This document shows positions 36,999-45,739 of a stretch of DNA of 64,000 nucleotides, piece by piece (positions within the stretch are counted from its first letter, which is position 1; each line of letters begins with the position of its first letter). The notes beneath the pieces were generated by a model. That model saw only the letters and a list, made by a program, of their open reading frames with translations, did not search any database and was not told the origin of the DNA. The position numbers and the translations under genes are program-made. The DNA is from Mediterraneibacter gnavus ATCC 29149. Its GTDB lineage: Bacteria; Bacillota; Clostridia; Lachnospirales; Lachnospiraceae. The stretch covers positions 1,295,001-1,359,000 of the forward strand of contig NZ_CP043051.1 in assembly GCF_008121495.1 (NCBI RefSeq), given 5' to 3'.

Positions 36999-37681
36999 TT
37001 TTAGAATGTCGTGATTTAAGCAAATCATTTTACACAAAAAAGGCGCTGAATGAAGTTTCGCTGAAACTGGAAGGCGGAAAGATCTATGGTCTGCTCGGGG
37101 AGAACGGAAGCGGGAAGACCACATGGATGAAGATCATCTCCGGTCTGACAAAGCCTACATCCGGAGAGATTTTGTTCAAGGAACATCCGTGGTTCTATGG
37201 AGATAAGGCAGAGATCGCCTACATGTCTACAGAGCCGTTTTTCTACAGTTTTCTGGATGTGAACGGAGTCGGACAGTACTATAAAGATTTCTTCCCGGAT
37301 TTTGATGAGAAGAAATTTCACGAGATGGTAAGAAGGATGTCCCTGGAAGGCAAGATGAAGGTCAAAGAACTGTCCACCGGTATGACAGCAAAGCTGAAGG
37401 TGATCGCAACACTGAGCCGCAAAGCAGAGCTGTATCTTCTGGATGAGCCGTTCAATGGAATTGATTATAAAGCAAAAGAAGAGATTCTCGGGATGATCCT
37501 GGAGTCAGCAAATGAAAAAAATACCTTTGTAATTTCCACACATATGATCGATGAGATCGAAAGTTTTATCGATGAGGCAATCTTTATCAAAGATGGAGAA
37601 GTTGTGCGTCGGATGTCAGTGGAAGAAGAACGGATGCAAAGTGGAAAATCCGTGGCAGATATTTATCTGGAGATCATGTAG
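36995..37681 (+). CDS. ABC transporter ATPase (YtrB-like exporter class)
   Basis: A 228-residue ATPase: Walker A GLLGENGSGKTTWMK near 32, the signature position reads ELSTGMTAKLKVIATLS near 126 in place of LSGGQ, Walker B LYLLDEPFNGID near 148, H-loop VISTHMIDEIE near 180. The STGM signature is usual in YtrB/BcrA-type exporters. It pairs with the membrane protein 44 bases downstream. Confidence 0.9.
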   Translation: MILECRDLSKSFYTKKALNEVSLKLEGGKIYGLLGENGSGKTTWMKIISGLTKPTSGEILFKEHPWFYGDKAEIAYMSTEPFFYSFLDVNGVGQYYKDFFPDFDEKKFHEMVRRMSLEGKMKVKELSTGMTAKLKVIATLSRKAELYLLDEPFNGIDYKAKEEILGMILESANEKNTFVISTHMIDEIESFIDEAIFIKDGEVVRRMSVEEERMQSGKSVADIYLEIM

Positions 37682-37725
37682 GAAGAACAAAGGCAGAATG
37701 AGAAAAGAGAAAGAGAGGAAACAAA

Positions 37726-38481
37726 ATGGGACGCTTGATCAAATATGAGCTGAAAAAACAGCAGACATCCAGAAACATCATACTGGCGCTGCTTCTGGTG
37801 TTTTTACTGGCAGTTGTAGTTGGAACCTTTACAGAGAACGGGAATACAGTTGGAATCAGTGTAATGCTGGAAATGTTTGTCGGAATGTTTGTATTTTTCT
37901 ATATGGGAATTGAAAGTCTGTTGATATTGAACCGTGACCTGAAAACAAAGCAGAGTCATATGCTCTGGATGGTGCCGATGCAAAGCTGGAAGATCCTGGG
38001 AGCAAAGTACATTGCAGCAATTTTACAGATTTTCTTTATTTCAGCAGCATACGTGCTGGCAGCAATAGCCTGCATTTTGAGTTTGATTGCAAAAATGGAT
38101 GCATGGGAAGAGCTTTTTAAAGGGCTTCGCATTGGTGCAGAGTGGCTTTTCCAGGGAAATATGGATTGGATCACACTTATGGCAATCTTTCTGTTTTTCT
38201 TCCTTGCATGGACCTGTGTGATCGCAACCGGATTTCTGGCAGTCATTGTATCCAGAACGGTGTTGATCAATTCCAGATTTGCGGGCATTGTTTCATTCAT
38301 TTTGTTCTTTGTGATCAATGGAATTGTGGAATATATTTACAATCTGTTTGCCAAATACGGACTTATGGGAATCCATAGCGGACTCTATATAGGAATTGGA
38401 GAATGCGCATTTTATATTGTTGCATGCATTATACTATTTGTGATTTCCAGTGTTCTGGCTGAAAAGAAATTAAGTGTATAA
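37726..38481 (+). CDS. ABC transporter membrane subunit
   Basis: A 251-residue protein with about six hydrophobic segments and a short basic N-terminus (MGRLIKYELKKQQTSRNI), typical of ABC-2-type exporters. With the upstream ATPase and the GntR regulator it forms a small antibiotic- or envelope-stress type export unit; the substrate is unknown. Confidence 0.85.
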   Translation: MGRLIKYELKKQQTSRNIILALLLVFLLAVVVGTFTENGNTVGISVMLEMFVGMFVFFYMGIESLLILNRDLKTKQSHMLWMVPMQSWKILGAKYIAAILQIFFISAAYVLAAIACILSLIAKMDAWEELFKGLRIGAEWLFQGNMDWITLMAIFLFFFLAWTCVIATGFLAVIVSRTVLINSRFAGIVSFILFFVINGIVEYIYNLFAKYGLMGIHSGLYIGIGECAFYIVACIILFVISSVLAEKKLSV

Positions 38482-38486
38482 AATAT

Positions 38487-38527
38487 GGAAGGTACAGTCT
38501 GTTAAATCGGATTGTATCTTCTTTTTT
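38487..38527 (+). terminator. Rho-independent terminator of the ABC exporter operon
   Basis: A 14-pair stem, GAAGGTACAGTCTG with CGGATTGTATCTTC (several G-U pairs), followed by six T. Confidence 0.85.
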
Positions 38528-38542
38528 AATTTCACAACTGTC

Positions 38543-38571
38543 TTGTCACATGTAAAGTCTTGTGCTATAAT
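38543..38571 (+). promoter_or_regulatory. Promoter of the nad operon
   Basis: TTGTCA (38543-38548) and TATAAT (38566-38571) are 17 bases apart, with TGC before the -10. The -35 lies in CTGTCTTGTCACATG, a plausible site for the NiaR repressor encoded at the operon end; I cannot confirm the operator. Confidence 0.75.
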
Positions 38572-38626
38572 TGTCAGCAATTAACGATAAAAATTTAACA
38601 ATTCAGGATAAGTGAGGGAATACAAT

Positions 38627-39532
38627 ATGACAGTTGTGGAAGAAATCCAGAAATTAAAACAGGAAAAAAATGCAGTTATTCTGGCACATTATTATGTGAG
38701 ACCGGAGATTCAGGACATTGCGGACTACATCGGAGATTCTTTTTATCTGAGTAAGGTTGCAGTTGGATTGAAAGAGCAGACCATCGTATTCTGTGGCGTG
38801 TCTTTCATGGGAGAGAGTGCGAAGGTACTGAACCCGGAGAAAACAGTTCTGATGCCGGATATGCATGCAGACTGTGCAATGGCACATATGGCAGATGCCA
38901 AAACCATTCAGAAAATGCGGGATACATATGAAGATCTGGCGGTTGTATGCTACATCAATTCTACAGCAGAGCTGAAAACACATTCTGATGTGTGCGTTAC
39001 ATCAGCAAATGCGGTGAAGATCGTAAAAGCACTTCCGAACAAGAACATTTTCTTTATTCCGGACAAGAACCTGGCACATTTTATTGCAGAGCAGGTACCG
39101 GAAAAGAATTTTGTATACAACGAGGGATACTGTCCGATTCACGAACACATGCAGATTGAGGAGATCAAAGCAGCGAAAGCACAGCACCCGGCAGCAGAGG
39201 TACTGGCGCATCCGGAATGTCCAAAGGCAGTGCTTGCAATTTCCGATTATGTAGGAAGTACTTCCGGAATCATCGACTACGCAACGAAAAGTGAGAAACA
39301 AGAGTTTATCATCTGTACCGAAAACGGCGTCCGCTACAAGCTGGAAAAAGACAATCCGGATAAGAAATTTTATTTTACAGAGACAGAGCCTGTCTGTATG
39401 GATATGAAGCTGATCACACTGGAAAAGGTTCTTCACGTCTTAAAAACAGGAGAGAATGAAGTTCATTTGAGTGAGGAATTGAGAACTGACTCCAGAAAAC
39501 CATTGGAAAAAATGCTGGAGCTGGCAAAATAG
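38627..39532 (+). CDS. nadA: Quinolinate synthase
   Basis: From ATG 38627 (GAGGG nine bases before) 301 residues. NadA condenses iminoaspartate with dihydroxyacetone phosphate on a [4Fe-4S] cluster. Family marks: ILAHYYVRPEIQDIADYIGDS near 18, CGVSFMGES near 60 with the first cluster Cys, VCYINSTAELK near 104, and AHPECP near 192 with another cluster Cys. The third ligand lies in the C-terminal TETEPVCMDMKLIT. First gene of the de novo NAD operon nadA-nadB-nadC-niaR. Confidence 0.95.
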   Translation: MTVVEEIQKLKQEKNAVILAHYYVRPEIQDIADYIGDSFYLSKVAVGLKEQTIVFCGVSFMGESAKVLNPEKTVLMPDMHADCAMAHMADAKTIQKMRDTYEDLAVVCYINSTAELKTHSDVCVTSANAVKIVKALPNKNIFFIPDKNLAHFIAEQVPEKNFVYNEGYCPIHEHMQIEEIKAAKAQHPAAEVLAHPECPKAVLAISDYVGSTSGIIDYATKSEKQEFIICTENGVRYKLEKDNPDKKFYFTETEPVCMDMKLITLEKVLHVLKTGENEVHLSEELRTDSRKPLEKMLELAK

Positions 39533-39579
39533 AGTGTCTTTCATAAAAAGAGAGGCCTGCCGAAAGGAAAGAGAGTATT

Positions 39580-40767
39580 ATGAATAAAAAAGCAGATGTT
39601 GTTATCGTTGGAACAGGTGTTGCAGGGCTGTTTTCTGCATTGAATCTTCCGGATGACAAAGAAATCATCATGATCACGAAATCAGATGCCGAGAGCAGTG
39701 ACTCATTTCTGGCACAGGGCGGAATCTGTGTACTCCGGGATGAACAGGATTATGACAGTTATTTTGAAGATACGATGAGAGCCGGTCATTATGAAAACCG
39801 GAAAGAATCTGTCGATATTATGATCCGCAGTTCTGGAAAAATCATTGAAGATCTGGTAGGATATGGAGTAGAATTTGAAAAGGACGGAGAAGCGTTTGCC
39901 TACACAAGAGAGGGGGCACACTCCAGACCGAGAATTCTGTTTCATGCAGATGTGACAGGAAAAGAGATCACCAGTAAGCTGTTGGCGCGGGTAAGGGAAA
40001 AGAATAACGTAACAATTTACGAATATACGACCATGACAGACATTCTTGAGGAAAACGGAAAATGTGCGGGAATCACCGTGAAGACGAAAAGTGGTGAAGA
40101 GTCCTCTATTTATGCAGATTATACCATTCTGGCAAGTGGAGGAATCGGCGGGCTGTACCAGCATTCCACAAATTTCCCTCATCTGACAGGAGATGCACTG
40201 GAAGTAGCGAAAAAACATCACATTCGTCTGGAGCATCTGGATTATGTACAGATCCATCCGACTACATTGTATTCGGAAAAGCCGGGCAGACGATTCCTGA
40301 TCTCCGAATCTGTCCGTGGGGAAGGCGCACTTCTCTATAATAAAAACATGGAGCGTTTTGTAGATGAACTGCTTCCGCGAGACGTGGTGACAAAGGCAAT
40401 CCGGGAACAGATGGAAAAGGATGAAACGAATTTTGTGTGGCTGTCCATGGCGCCGATCGAGAAAGAGACGATATTGAGTCATTTTCCGAATATTTACGAG
40501 CATTGCCTGGAGGAAGGCTATGATGTTACAAAAGAGTGCATTCCGGTCGTTCCGGCGCAGCACTATTTTATGGGCGGTATCTGGGTAGACAAGAACAGCC
40601 ACACGTCCATGCCGCAGCTGTTTGCAGTGGGAGAGACAAGCTGCAACGGTGTGCACGGAGCGAACCGTCTGGCAAGCAACTCTCTTCTGGAGAGTCTTGT
40701 ATTTGCAAAAAGGGCGGCAAATCTTATCAAAGAGCAATGGTGTCTGGAAAAAGAACAGGCTGTATAA
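39580..40767 (+). CDS. nadB: L-aspartate oxidase, short form
   Basis: A 395-residue flavoprotein that oxidises aspartate to iminoaspartate, the NadA substrate. FAD motif VVIVGTGVAGLFSALNL near residue 7, DSFLAQGGICV near 44, and the fumarate reductase-like HPTTLY near 226 and GAHSRPR near 111. It is shorter than the usual 510-540 residues and lacks the C-terminal helical domain, as in several clostridial NadB proteins. It lies between nadA and nadC. Confidence 0.9.
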   Translation: MNKKADVVIVGTGVAGLFSALNLPDDKEIIMITKSDAESSDSFLAQGGICVLRDEQDYDSYFEDTMRAGHYENRKESVDIMIRSSGKIIEDLVGYGVEFEKDGEAFAYTREGAHSRPRILFHADVTGKEITSKLLARVREKNNVTIYEYTTMTDILEENGKCAGITVKTKSGEESSIYADYTILASGGIGGLYQHSTNFPHLTGDALEVAKKHHIRLEHLDYVQIHPTTLYSEKPGRRFLISESVRGEGALLYNKNMERFVDELLPRDVVTKAIREQMEKDETNFVWLSMAPIEKETILSHFPNIYEHCLEEGYDVTKECIPVVPAQHYFMGGIWVDKNSHTSMPQLFAVGETSCNGVHGANRLASNSLLESLVFAKRAANLIKEQWCLEKEQAV

Positions 40768-40803
40768 AATGAAAGAATAGATGAAAAATAAAGGAGAAAC
40801 CAG

Positions 40804-41658
40804 ATGAATCAGATTACAATGAAGCTTCAGGCAGATCACCTGATCTTAGAAGCGTTAAAAGAAGACATTTCCAGTGAAGATGTGACAACCAATTCAGTGA
40901 TGAAAGAGGCAGTGGCAGGTGAAGTAGACCTGATCTGCAAACAGGATGGAATTATTGCCGGACTGGAAGTGTTCGAGAGAGTGTTTACCCTTCTGGATCC
41001 CGACACGAAGGTAGAGTTATATTACAAAGACGGAGAAGAAGTGAAAAACGGGCAGCTGATGGGAAAAGTCAAAGGAGACATCCGTGTCCTTCTTTCCGGA
41101 GAACGAGTTGCGCTCAACTATCTTCAGAGAATGAGCGGAATTGCGACCTATACCAATTCTGTTGCAAAACTTCTGGAAAGAAGCAAGATCAAACTCCTCG
41201 ATACAAGAAAAACAACACCGAATATGCGTATTTTTGAGAAATATGCAGTTCGTGCAGGCGGCGGATACAACCACCGTTACAACCTTTCTGACGGTGTGCT
41301 GTTAAAAGATAACCACATCGGAGCAGCAGGAAGTGTGACCAAAGCGGTGCAGATGGCAAAAGAGTATGCACCGTTTGTAAGAAAAATTGAAGTAGAAGTA
41401 GAAAATCTGGACATGGTAAAAGAAGCGGTGGAAGCCGGCGCAGATATCATCATGCTGGATAATATGTCACCGGAGGATATGAAAAAAGCAGTGGAGTTGA
41501 TCGACGGAAGAGCCCAGACAGAGTGCTCCGGAAATGTGACAAAAGAAAATATCGCGCGTCTGACAGAGATCGGAGTTGACTATATTTCCAGCGGTGCGTT
41601 GACACACTCCGCTCCGATCCTGGATATTTCTTTAAAGAATCTGCATGCAGTGGAATAA
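40804..41658 (+). CDS. nadC: Nicotinate-nucleotide pyrophosphorylase (carboxylating)
   Basis: A 284-residue QPRTase converting quinolinate and PRPP to nicotinate mononucleotide. Motifs: EDISSEDVTTNSV near 18, RVALNYLQRMSGIAT near 98, LDTRKTTPNMR near 133, GGGYNHRYNLSDGVLLKDNH near 150 and IMLDNMSPEDM near 215. AAGGAG lies before the ATG. Confidence 0.95.
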   Translation: MNQITMKLQADHLILEALKEDISSEDVTTNSVMKEAVAGEVDLICKQDGIIAGLEVFERVFTLLDPDTKVELYYKDGEEVKNGQLMGKVKGDIRVLLSGERVALNYLQRMSGIATYTNSVAKLLERSKIKLLDTRKTTPNMRIFEKYAVRAGGGYNHRYNLSDGVLLKDNHIGAAGSVTKAVQMAKEYAPFVRKIEVEVENLDMVKEAVEAGADIIMLDNMSPEDMKKAVELIDGRAQTECSGNVTKENIARLTEIGVDYISSGALTHSAPILDISLKNLHAVE

Positions 41659-41691
41659 AGATGCAGAAAAAGAAAGAGAGGAACAGTATTT

Positions 41692-42213
41692 ATGACAGGT
41701 TCTGAACGCAGAGATCAAATCATAAATCAGATTAAAAAAAGCAGTATTCCGGTATCTGGGGCGCAGCTTGCAAAAGAATTTGATGTCAGCCGGCAGGTGA
41801 TCGTGCAGGATATCGCACTGATCCGGGCAGCGGGACATGAGATCATATCCACAAACAGGGGATATCTTCTGAATACTCCACATTCCGTGAACCGGATCTT
41901 CAAAGTGAATCACACGGATGAAGAGTTGGAAGACGAGCTGTGTACGGTAGTGGATCTGGGCGGAAAAGTGGTGAACGTGATGGTCAATCACAGGGTGTAC
42001 GGTCACATGGAGGCAGAGATTAACATCACATCCAGACGAAAAGTGATGGAATTTGTAGAGGATATTAAGCGGGGAAAATCAAGTCCTCTGAAAAATATTA
42101 CCTCCAATTATCACTATCATCTGATCGAGGCAGATTCCGAAGAGACACTGGATCTGATCGAAGAGGCATTACGGCAGAAAAAATTTCTGGTCGAAGTGGC
42201 CGCTGGATCGTAA
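41692..42213 (+). CDS. niaR: NiaR-type transcriptional repressor (YrxA/NadR of Gram-positives)
   Basis: A 173-residue protein with an N-terminal HTH (about 1-60; SGAQLAKEFDVSRQVIVQDI) and a C-terminal 3H domain whose three conserved His lie near HTDEELEDEL, VNHRVYGHMEAEI and NYHYHLIEAD. NiaR binds nicotinate and represses NAD synthesis and niacin uptake genes. Its place at the end of the nad operon indicates autoregulation. Confidence 0.92.
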   Translation: MTGSERRDQIINQIKKSSIPVSGAQLAKEFDVSRQVIVQDIALIRAAGHEIISTNRGYLLNTPHSVNRIFKVNHTDEELEDELCTVVDLGGKVVNVMVNHRVYGHMEAEINITSRRKVMEFVEDIKRGKSSPLKNITSNYHYHLIEADSEETLDLIEEALRQKKFLVEVAAGS

Positions 42214-42240
42214 TAAGACAAATTTTTAAAAGGTGCAATC

Positions 42241-42269
42241 TTGACTTATCATTCCGGCTGTGATACGAT
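42241..42269 (+). promoter_or_regulatory. Promoter of the metG T-box transcript
   Basis: TTGACT (42241-42246) and TACGAT (42264-42269) are 17 bases apart, followed by the long T-box leader. Confidence 0.75.
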
Positions 42270-42275
42270 TTTCAA

Positions 42276-42606
42276 CGAGAAAGTGTGTATTTTATACACA
42301 TATCTGGTAGAAAAATCATACGGAAAATGCAAAGACGGAGAGAGTAGGTTATCCGAAATTTTACAGAGAATTCCCGGAAGATCCGAGAAAGGATCCGATG
42401 CTGAGAGGGATGAACGGAAGATGATCGAACATGGCTCCCGAGCGGCGCAGCAAGCATGATGTGAACTGCGATGGGTTCGCCCTTTACAGCGAGAGAGTGT
42501 TTTTGGCAGCACTCACAGAGGTTTCAGCCGTGAGGCTGAGATAAATCAGAAGTGGTAACACGGTATTCACCCGTCTTCTTGGCAGCAGGAAGACGGGATT
42601 TTTTAT
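42276..42606 (+). promoter_or_regulatory. T-box riboswitch leader of metG
   Basis: The 330-base leader holds the T-box motif GTGGTAACACGG at 42552-42562, whose TGGT bulge can pair with the ACCA end of uncharged tRNA-Met, and a terminator stem CCCGTCTTC/GAAGACGGG with T run at 42569-42606. A stem I with GGAGAGAGTAGG near 42340 and distal loops precedes it. The ATG at 42431 in GAACATGGC is my best candidate for the Met specifier codon. Uncharged tRNA-Met should favour antitermination and metG expression. Confidence 0.88.
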
Positions 42607-42622
42607 GAAGGAGAGAAGAGAG

Positions 42623-44524
42623 ATGGCAGACAAGAAACCATATTATATCACAACAGCGATTGCCTACACATCAGGCAAACCGCATATTGGAAACACTTAT
42701 GAGATTATTCTGGCTGACGCGATCGCAAGATACAAGAGAAGTCAGGGATATGATGTATTTTTCCAGACAGGAACCGATGAGCATGGTCAGAAGATCGAGC
42801 TCAAAGCAGAAGAGGCGGGAGTAACACCAAAAGAATTCGTAGACAATGTTTCCGGAGAAATCAAGAAAATCTGGGATCTGATGGATACTTCTTATGACAA
42901 ATTTATCCGTACAACAGACGAAGATCATGAAAAACAGGTACAGAAGATCTTTAAAAAACTGTACGATCAGGGAGATATTTACAAAGGGCACTATGAAGGA
43001 ATGTACTGTACTCCATGTGAATCTTTCTTCACAGAATCACAGCTTGTAGACGGCAAATGTCCGGACTGCGGACGTGAAGTACAGCCTGCGAAAGAAGAAG
43101 CATACTTCTTTAAAATGAGCAAATATGCAGACAGACTGATCGAGCATATCAACACACATCCGGAATTCATTCAGCCGGTATCCCGTAAAAACGAGATGAT
43201 GAACAACTTCCTGCTTCCGGGACTGCAGGATCTGTGTGTTTCCAGAACATCATTCAAATGGGGAATCCCGGTAGACTTCGATCCGAAACATGTAACTTAC
43301 GTATGGCTGGATGCGCTTACAAACTATATCACAGGAATCGGATACGACTGCGATGGAAACAGCACGGAGCAGTTTCACAAATTATGGCCGGCAGATCTGC
43401 ATCTGATCGGAAAAGATATCATTCGCTTCCATACAATTTACTGGCCAATCTTTTTGATGGCACTGGATCTTCCGCTTCCAAAACAGGTATTCGGACATCC
43501 ATGGCTGCTTCAGGGAGACGGAAAAATGAGTAAATCCAAAGGAAACGTCCTTTACGCAGATGAACTGGTAGATTTCTTCGGCGTTGATGCAGTTCGTTAC
43601 TTTGTTCTTCATGAGATGCCATTTGAAAATGATGGAGTTATCACATGGGAACTGATGGTAGAGCGCATGAATTCTGATCTTGCCAACACACTGGGAAATC
43701 TGGTCAACAGAACCGTTTCCATGACAAATAAATATTTCAGCGGAACTGTAACAGACAAAGGTGTGGCAGAAGAGGTTGATGCAGATCTGAAGGCAGTGAC
43801 AGAAAGCACACCAAAAGCAGTCGAAGACAAGATGGAAGAGCTGCGTGTGGCAGATGCAATGACAGAAATTTTCAATCTCTTCAAACGCTGCAACAAATAC
43901 ATTGACGAGACAATGCCATGGGTACTGGCAAAAGATGAAGCGAAAAAAGACCGTCTGGAAACAGTTCTCTGGAACCTCATTCAGAGCATTTCCCGCGGTG
44001 CAGAACTTCTGGAATCCTTCATGCCATCCACCAGCAAAAAGATTCTGGAGCAGCTCGGAAATGGTCATGTAACAGAAAAACCGGAAATCCTCTTCGCAAG
44101 ACTGGATCTGGAAGAAGTTCTGAAAAAAGTAGAAGAGCTGCATCCACCGGTTGAAGAAGAAAAAGAAGAGGAAGATGTGATCGATATCGAAGCAAAACCA
44201 GAGATCACATTTGACGATTTTGGAAAAATGCAGTTCCAGGTCGGAGAGATCATTGCCTGCGAAGAAGTGAAAAAATCCAGAAAACTCCTTTGCTCACAGG
44301 TGAAGATCGGAAGCCAGGTAAAACAGATCGTATCCGGAATCAAAGGTCATTACACAGCCGAAGAAATGGTTGGAAAGAAAGTCATGGTTCTCGTGAATCT
44401 GAAACCTGCAAAACTGGCAGGCGTATTATCAGAAGGAATGCTGTTATGCGCAGAAGATGCAGAAGGCAACCTTGCACTGATGACACCGGAAAAATCAATG
44501 CCGGCAGGAGCTGAAATCTGTTAA
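42623..44524 (+). CDS. metG: Methionyl-tRNA synthetase
   Basis: From ATG 42623 (AGGAG nine bases before) 633 residues. Class I synthetase with HIGH-type motif TSGKPHIGNTYE near 15, a zinc knuckle with four Cys (CTPCESF and CPDCGRE) near 128-150, and KMSKSKGN near 297. The C-terminal Trbp111-like tRNA-binding domain covers about 535-633 (FGKMQFQVGEIIACEEV). An earlier ATG at 42605 lies inside the T-box terminator and is rejected. Confidence 0.96.
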   Translation: MADKKPYYITTAIAYTSGKPHIGNTYEIILADAIARYKRSQGYDVFFQTGTDEHGQKIELKAEEAGVTPKEFVDNVSGEIKKIWDLMDTSYDKFIRTTDEDHEKQVQKIFKKLYDQGDIYKGHYEGMYCTPCESFFTESQLVDGKCPDCGREVQPAKEEAYFFKMSKYADRLIEHINTHPEFIQPVSRKNEMMNNFLLPGLQDLCVSRTSFKWGIPVDFDPKHVTYVWLDALTNYITGIGYDCDGNSTEQFHKLWPADLHLIGKDIIRFHTIYWPIFLMALDLPLPKQVFGHPWLLQGDGKMSKSKGNVLYADELVDFFGVDAVRYFVLHEMPFENDGVITWELMVERMNSDLANTLGNLVNRTVSMTNKYFSGTVTDKGVAEEVDADLKAVTESTPKAVEDKMEELRVADAMTEIFNLFKRCNKYIDETMPWVLAKDEAKKDRLETVLWNLIQSISRGAELLESFMPSTSKKILEQLGNGHVTEKPEILFARLDLEEVLKKVEELHPPVEEEKEEEDVIDIEAKPEITFDDFGKMQFQVGEIIACEEVKKSRKLLCSQVKIGSQVKQIVSGIKGHYTAEEMVGKKVMVLVNLKPAKLAGVLSEGMLLCAEDAEGNLALMTPEKSMPAGAEIC

Positions 44525-44545
44525 GAAAATAGAGAAAATGAATAG

Positions 44546-44592
44546 ATCCCCCGGATTTCAGGAGAAAGAAGCCTGAGATCCGGGGGATATGC
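44546..44592. terminator. Terminator between metG and the first Rpn gene
   Basis: A near-perfect 17-pair stem, ATCCCCCGGATTTCAGG with CCTGAGATCCGGGGGAT, between convergent genes. The T tract after it is short (GCTTTT). Confidence 0.75.
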
Positions 44593-44603
44593 TTTTGTAA
44601 AAG

Positions 44604-45533
44604 TTATTTAGCCTCTTCAATCCATTGTTTTACAGCTTCAATATCAATCCCGGTCAGCTGAGCAATTTGCTCCAGGGAGTTGCCGGACTGGAATAAACGT
44701 AAGGCAATTTCCTGAGCCATTTGAGTACGACCAAGATCAAGCCCCTCCTTAATCCCTTCCTTAATTCCATCCTCAACGCCCTCTTCATATAAATCTTTCT
44801 CATAAGCCTTTTGATTAAATGATGTCAGAACCATACTGATTACCTCCGCTTTATGCTTCACCAGTACATCCCGAAGAATTCCCTTTTCAATACAGATATC
44901 CACCGCTTTCGTGACAGCGTGCTTCGGATCACTCGTTTTCTTACACTGAATCCTTACCGTATCCACAAAAATAGAATACTCTTTCAGCCGCTGGCATTTT
45001 TCCATAAGCGCAAGGTTATGTCCGTAATTGATATTCAGCATCACTGCGGTGCACTGCAGACAAGGCTGCCGATTATCGGATACAGATTCAAATGCATCCA
45101 TCAATTGAAGAATCGTCTCATCTGGTTGTTCTTTTGTGCCGTTATAGAACACAAAGTATTGAGGAATCGGCAGCTTTTTTAAAGAGCTGCTGTATAAATT
45201 GATATTTTTCGTCTCAACGTATCCATCATATAATCTGGCGAGATAGATCAGTCCGCGCAATGGCATATTTGGATTATACGTGCTCTGATGTTCATAGAGA
45301 TTCAGTGTCCCGCCGATCAGGAATGAAATATCATTTTTCATAGAGAGATAAACAGCGTCCTCCAGTGTATTAACTTCAAGATCATTCGGATTTTCATAGC
45401 AGGTATTATTCAATGCATTGTATAGGTCCAAAAGATCCCTCTTGTTATTGAAAACCAGGCGAAAAAGCCGATCCTTATATTTGTGATTCGGGACAGGGTG
45501 TTTCTGGTGATTTCTTTTTTTATTTTTTCTCAT
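44604..45533 (-). CDS. Rpn-family recombination-promoting nuclease/putative transposase, copy 1
   Basis: A 309-residue PD-(D/E)XK nuclease of the Rpn/YhgA-like family. Family motif KDRLFRLVFNNKRDLLDLYN begins near 18, with the catalytic set in MKNDISFLIGGTLNLYEHQS near 65-85. The tail has short acidic repeats (EEGVEDGIKEGIKEG) and a helix-turn-helix-like end, EQIAQLTGIDIEAVKQW. Enteric Rpn proteins nick DNA and act in phage defence. GGAGG lies before the ATG. This copy is 12 residues longer than copy 2, all in the repeat region. Confidence 0.87.
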   Translation of the reverse strand: MRKNKKRNHQKHPVPNHKYKDRLFRLVFNNKRDLLDLYNALNNTCYENPNDLEVNTLEDAVYLSMKNDISFLIGGTLNLYEHQSTYNPNMPLRGLIYLARLYDGYVETKNINLYSSSLKKLPIPQYFVFYNGTKEQPDETILQLMDAFESVSDNRQPCLQCTAVMLNINYGHNLALMEKCQRLKEYSIFVDTVRIQCKKTSDPKHAVTKAVDICIEKGILRDVLVKHKAEVISMVLTSFNQKAYEKDLYEEGVEDGIKEGIKEGLDLGRTQMAQEIALRLFQSGNSLEQIAQLTGIDIEAVKQWIEEAK

Positions 45534-45689
45534 GTACTTTCCTCCATTATAAAAAACTTATCCTGTAGATGCAATCTTCTTATTCTTGTGTTCGGTTAAA
45601 ATCAACTGAAAATCTGGCGAAACGCCGGAAAACAGACAGCTTCTAAAAGACAGAAGACAATGCTGTACAGACGACAGCTAAATGTGAAA

Positions 45690-45730
45690 CCAAGGGGCAA
45701 TCTGCAGAGCAGAAAAGCAGCCCCTTGAAA
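45690..45730 (-). terminator. Stem-loop after Rpn copy 2
   Basis: CAAGGGGC and GCCCCTTG enclose a second smaller stem, placed just past the stop of copy 2. The T tract on the minus strand is weak, so some readthrough into copy 1 is possible. Confidence 0.5.
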
Positions 45731-45739
45731 AAAGATAGT

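Noticed and set aside
44725..44760. Internal translation start in Rpn copy 1 behind AAGGAGGGG
   Set aside because: The TTG at good spacing is out of frame, and the in-frame ATG (Gln-Met-Ala) is 22 bases away. The purine run is explained by the Lys-Glu-Gly codons.
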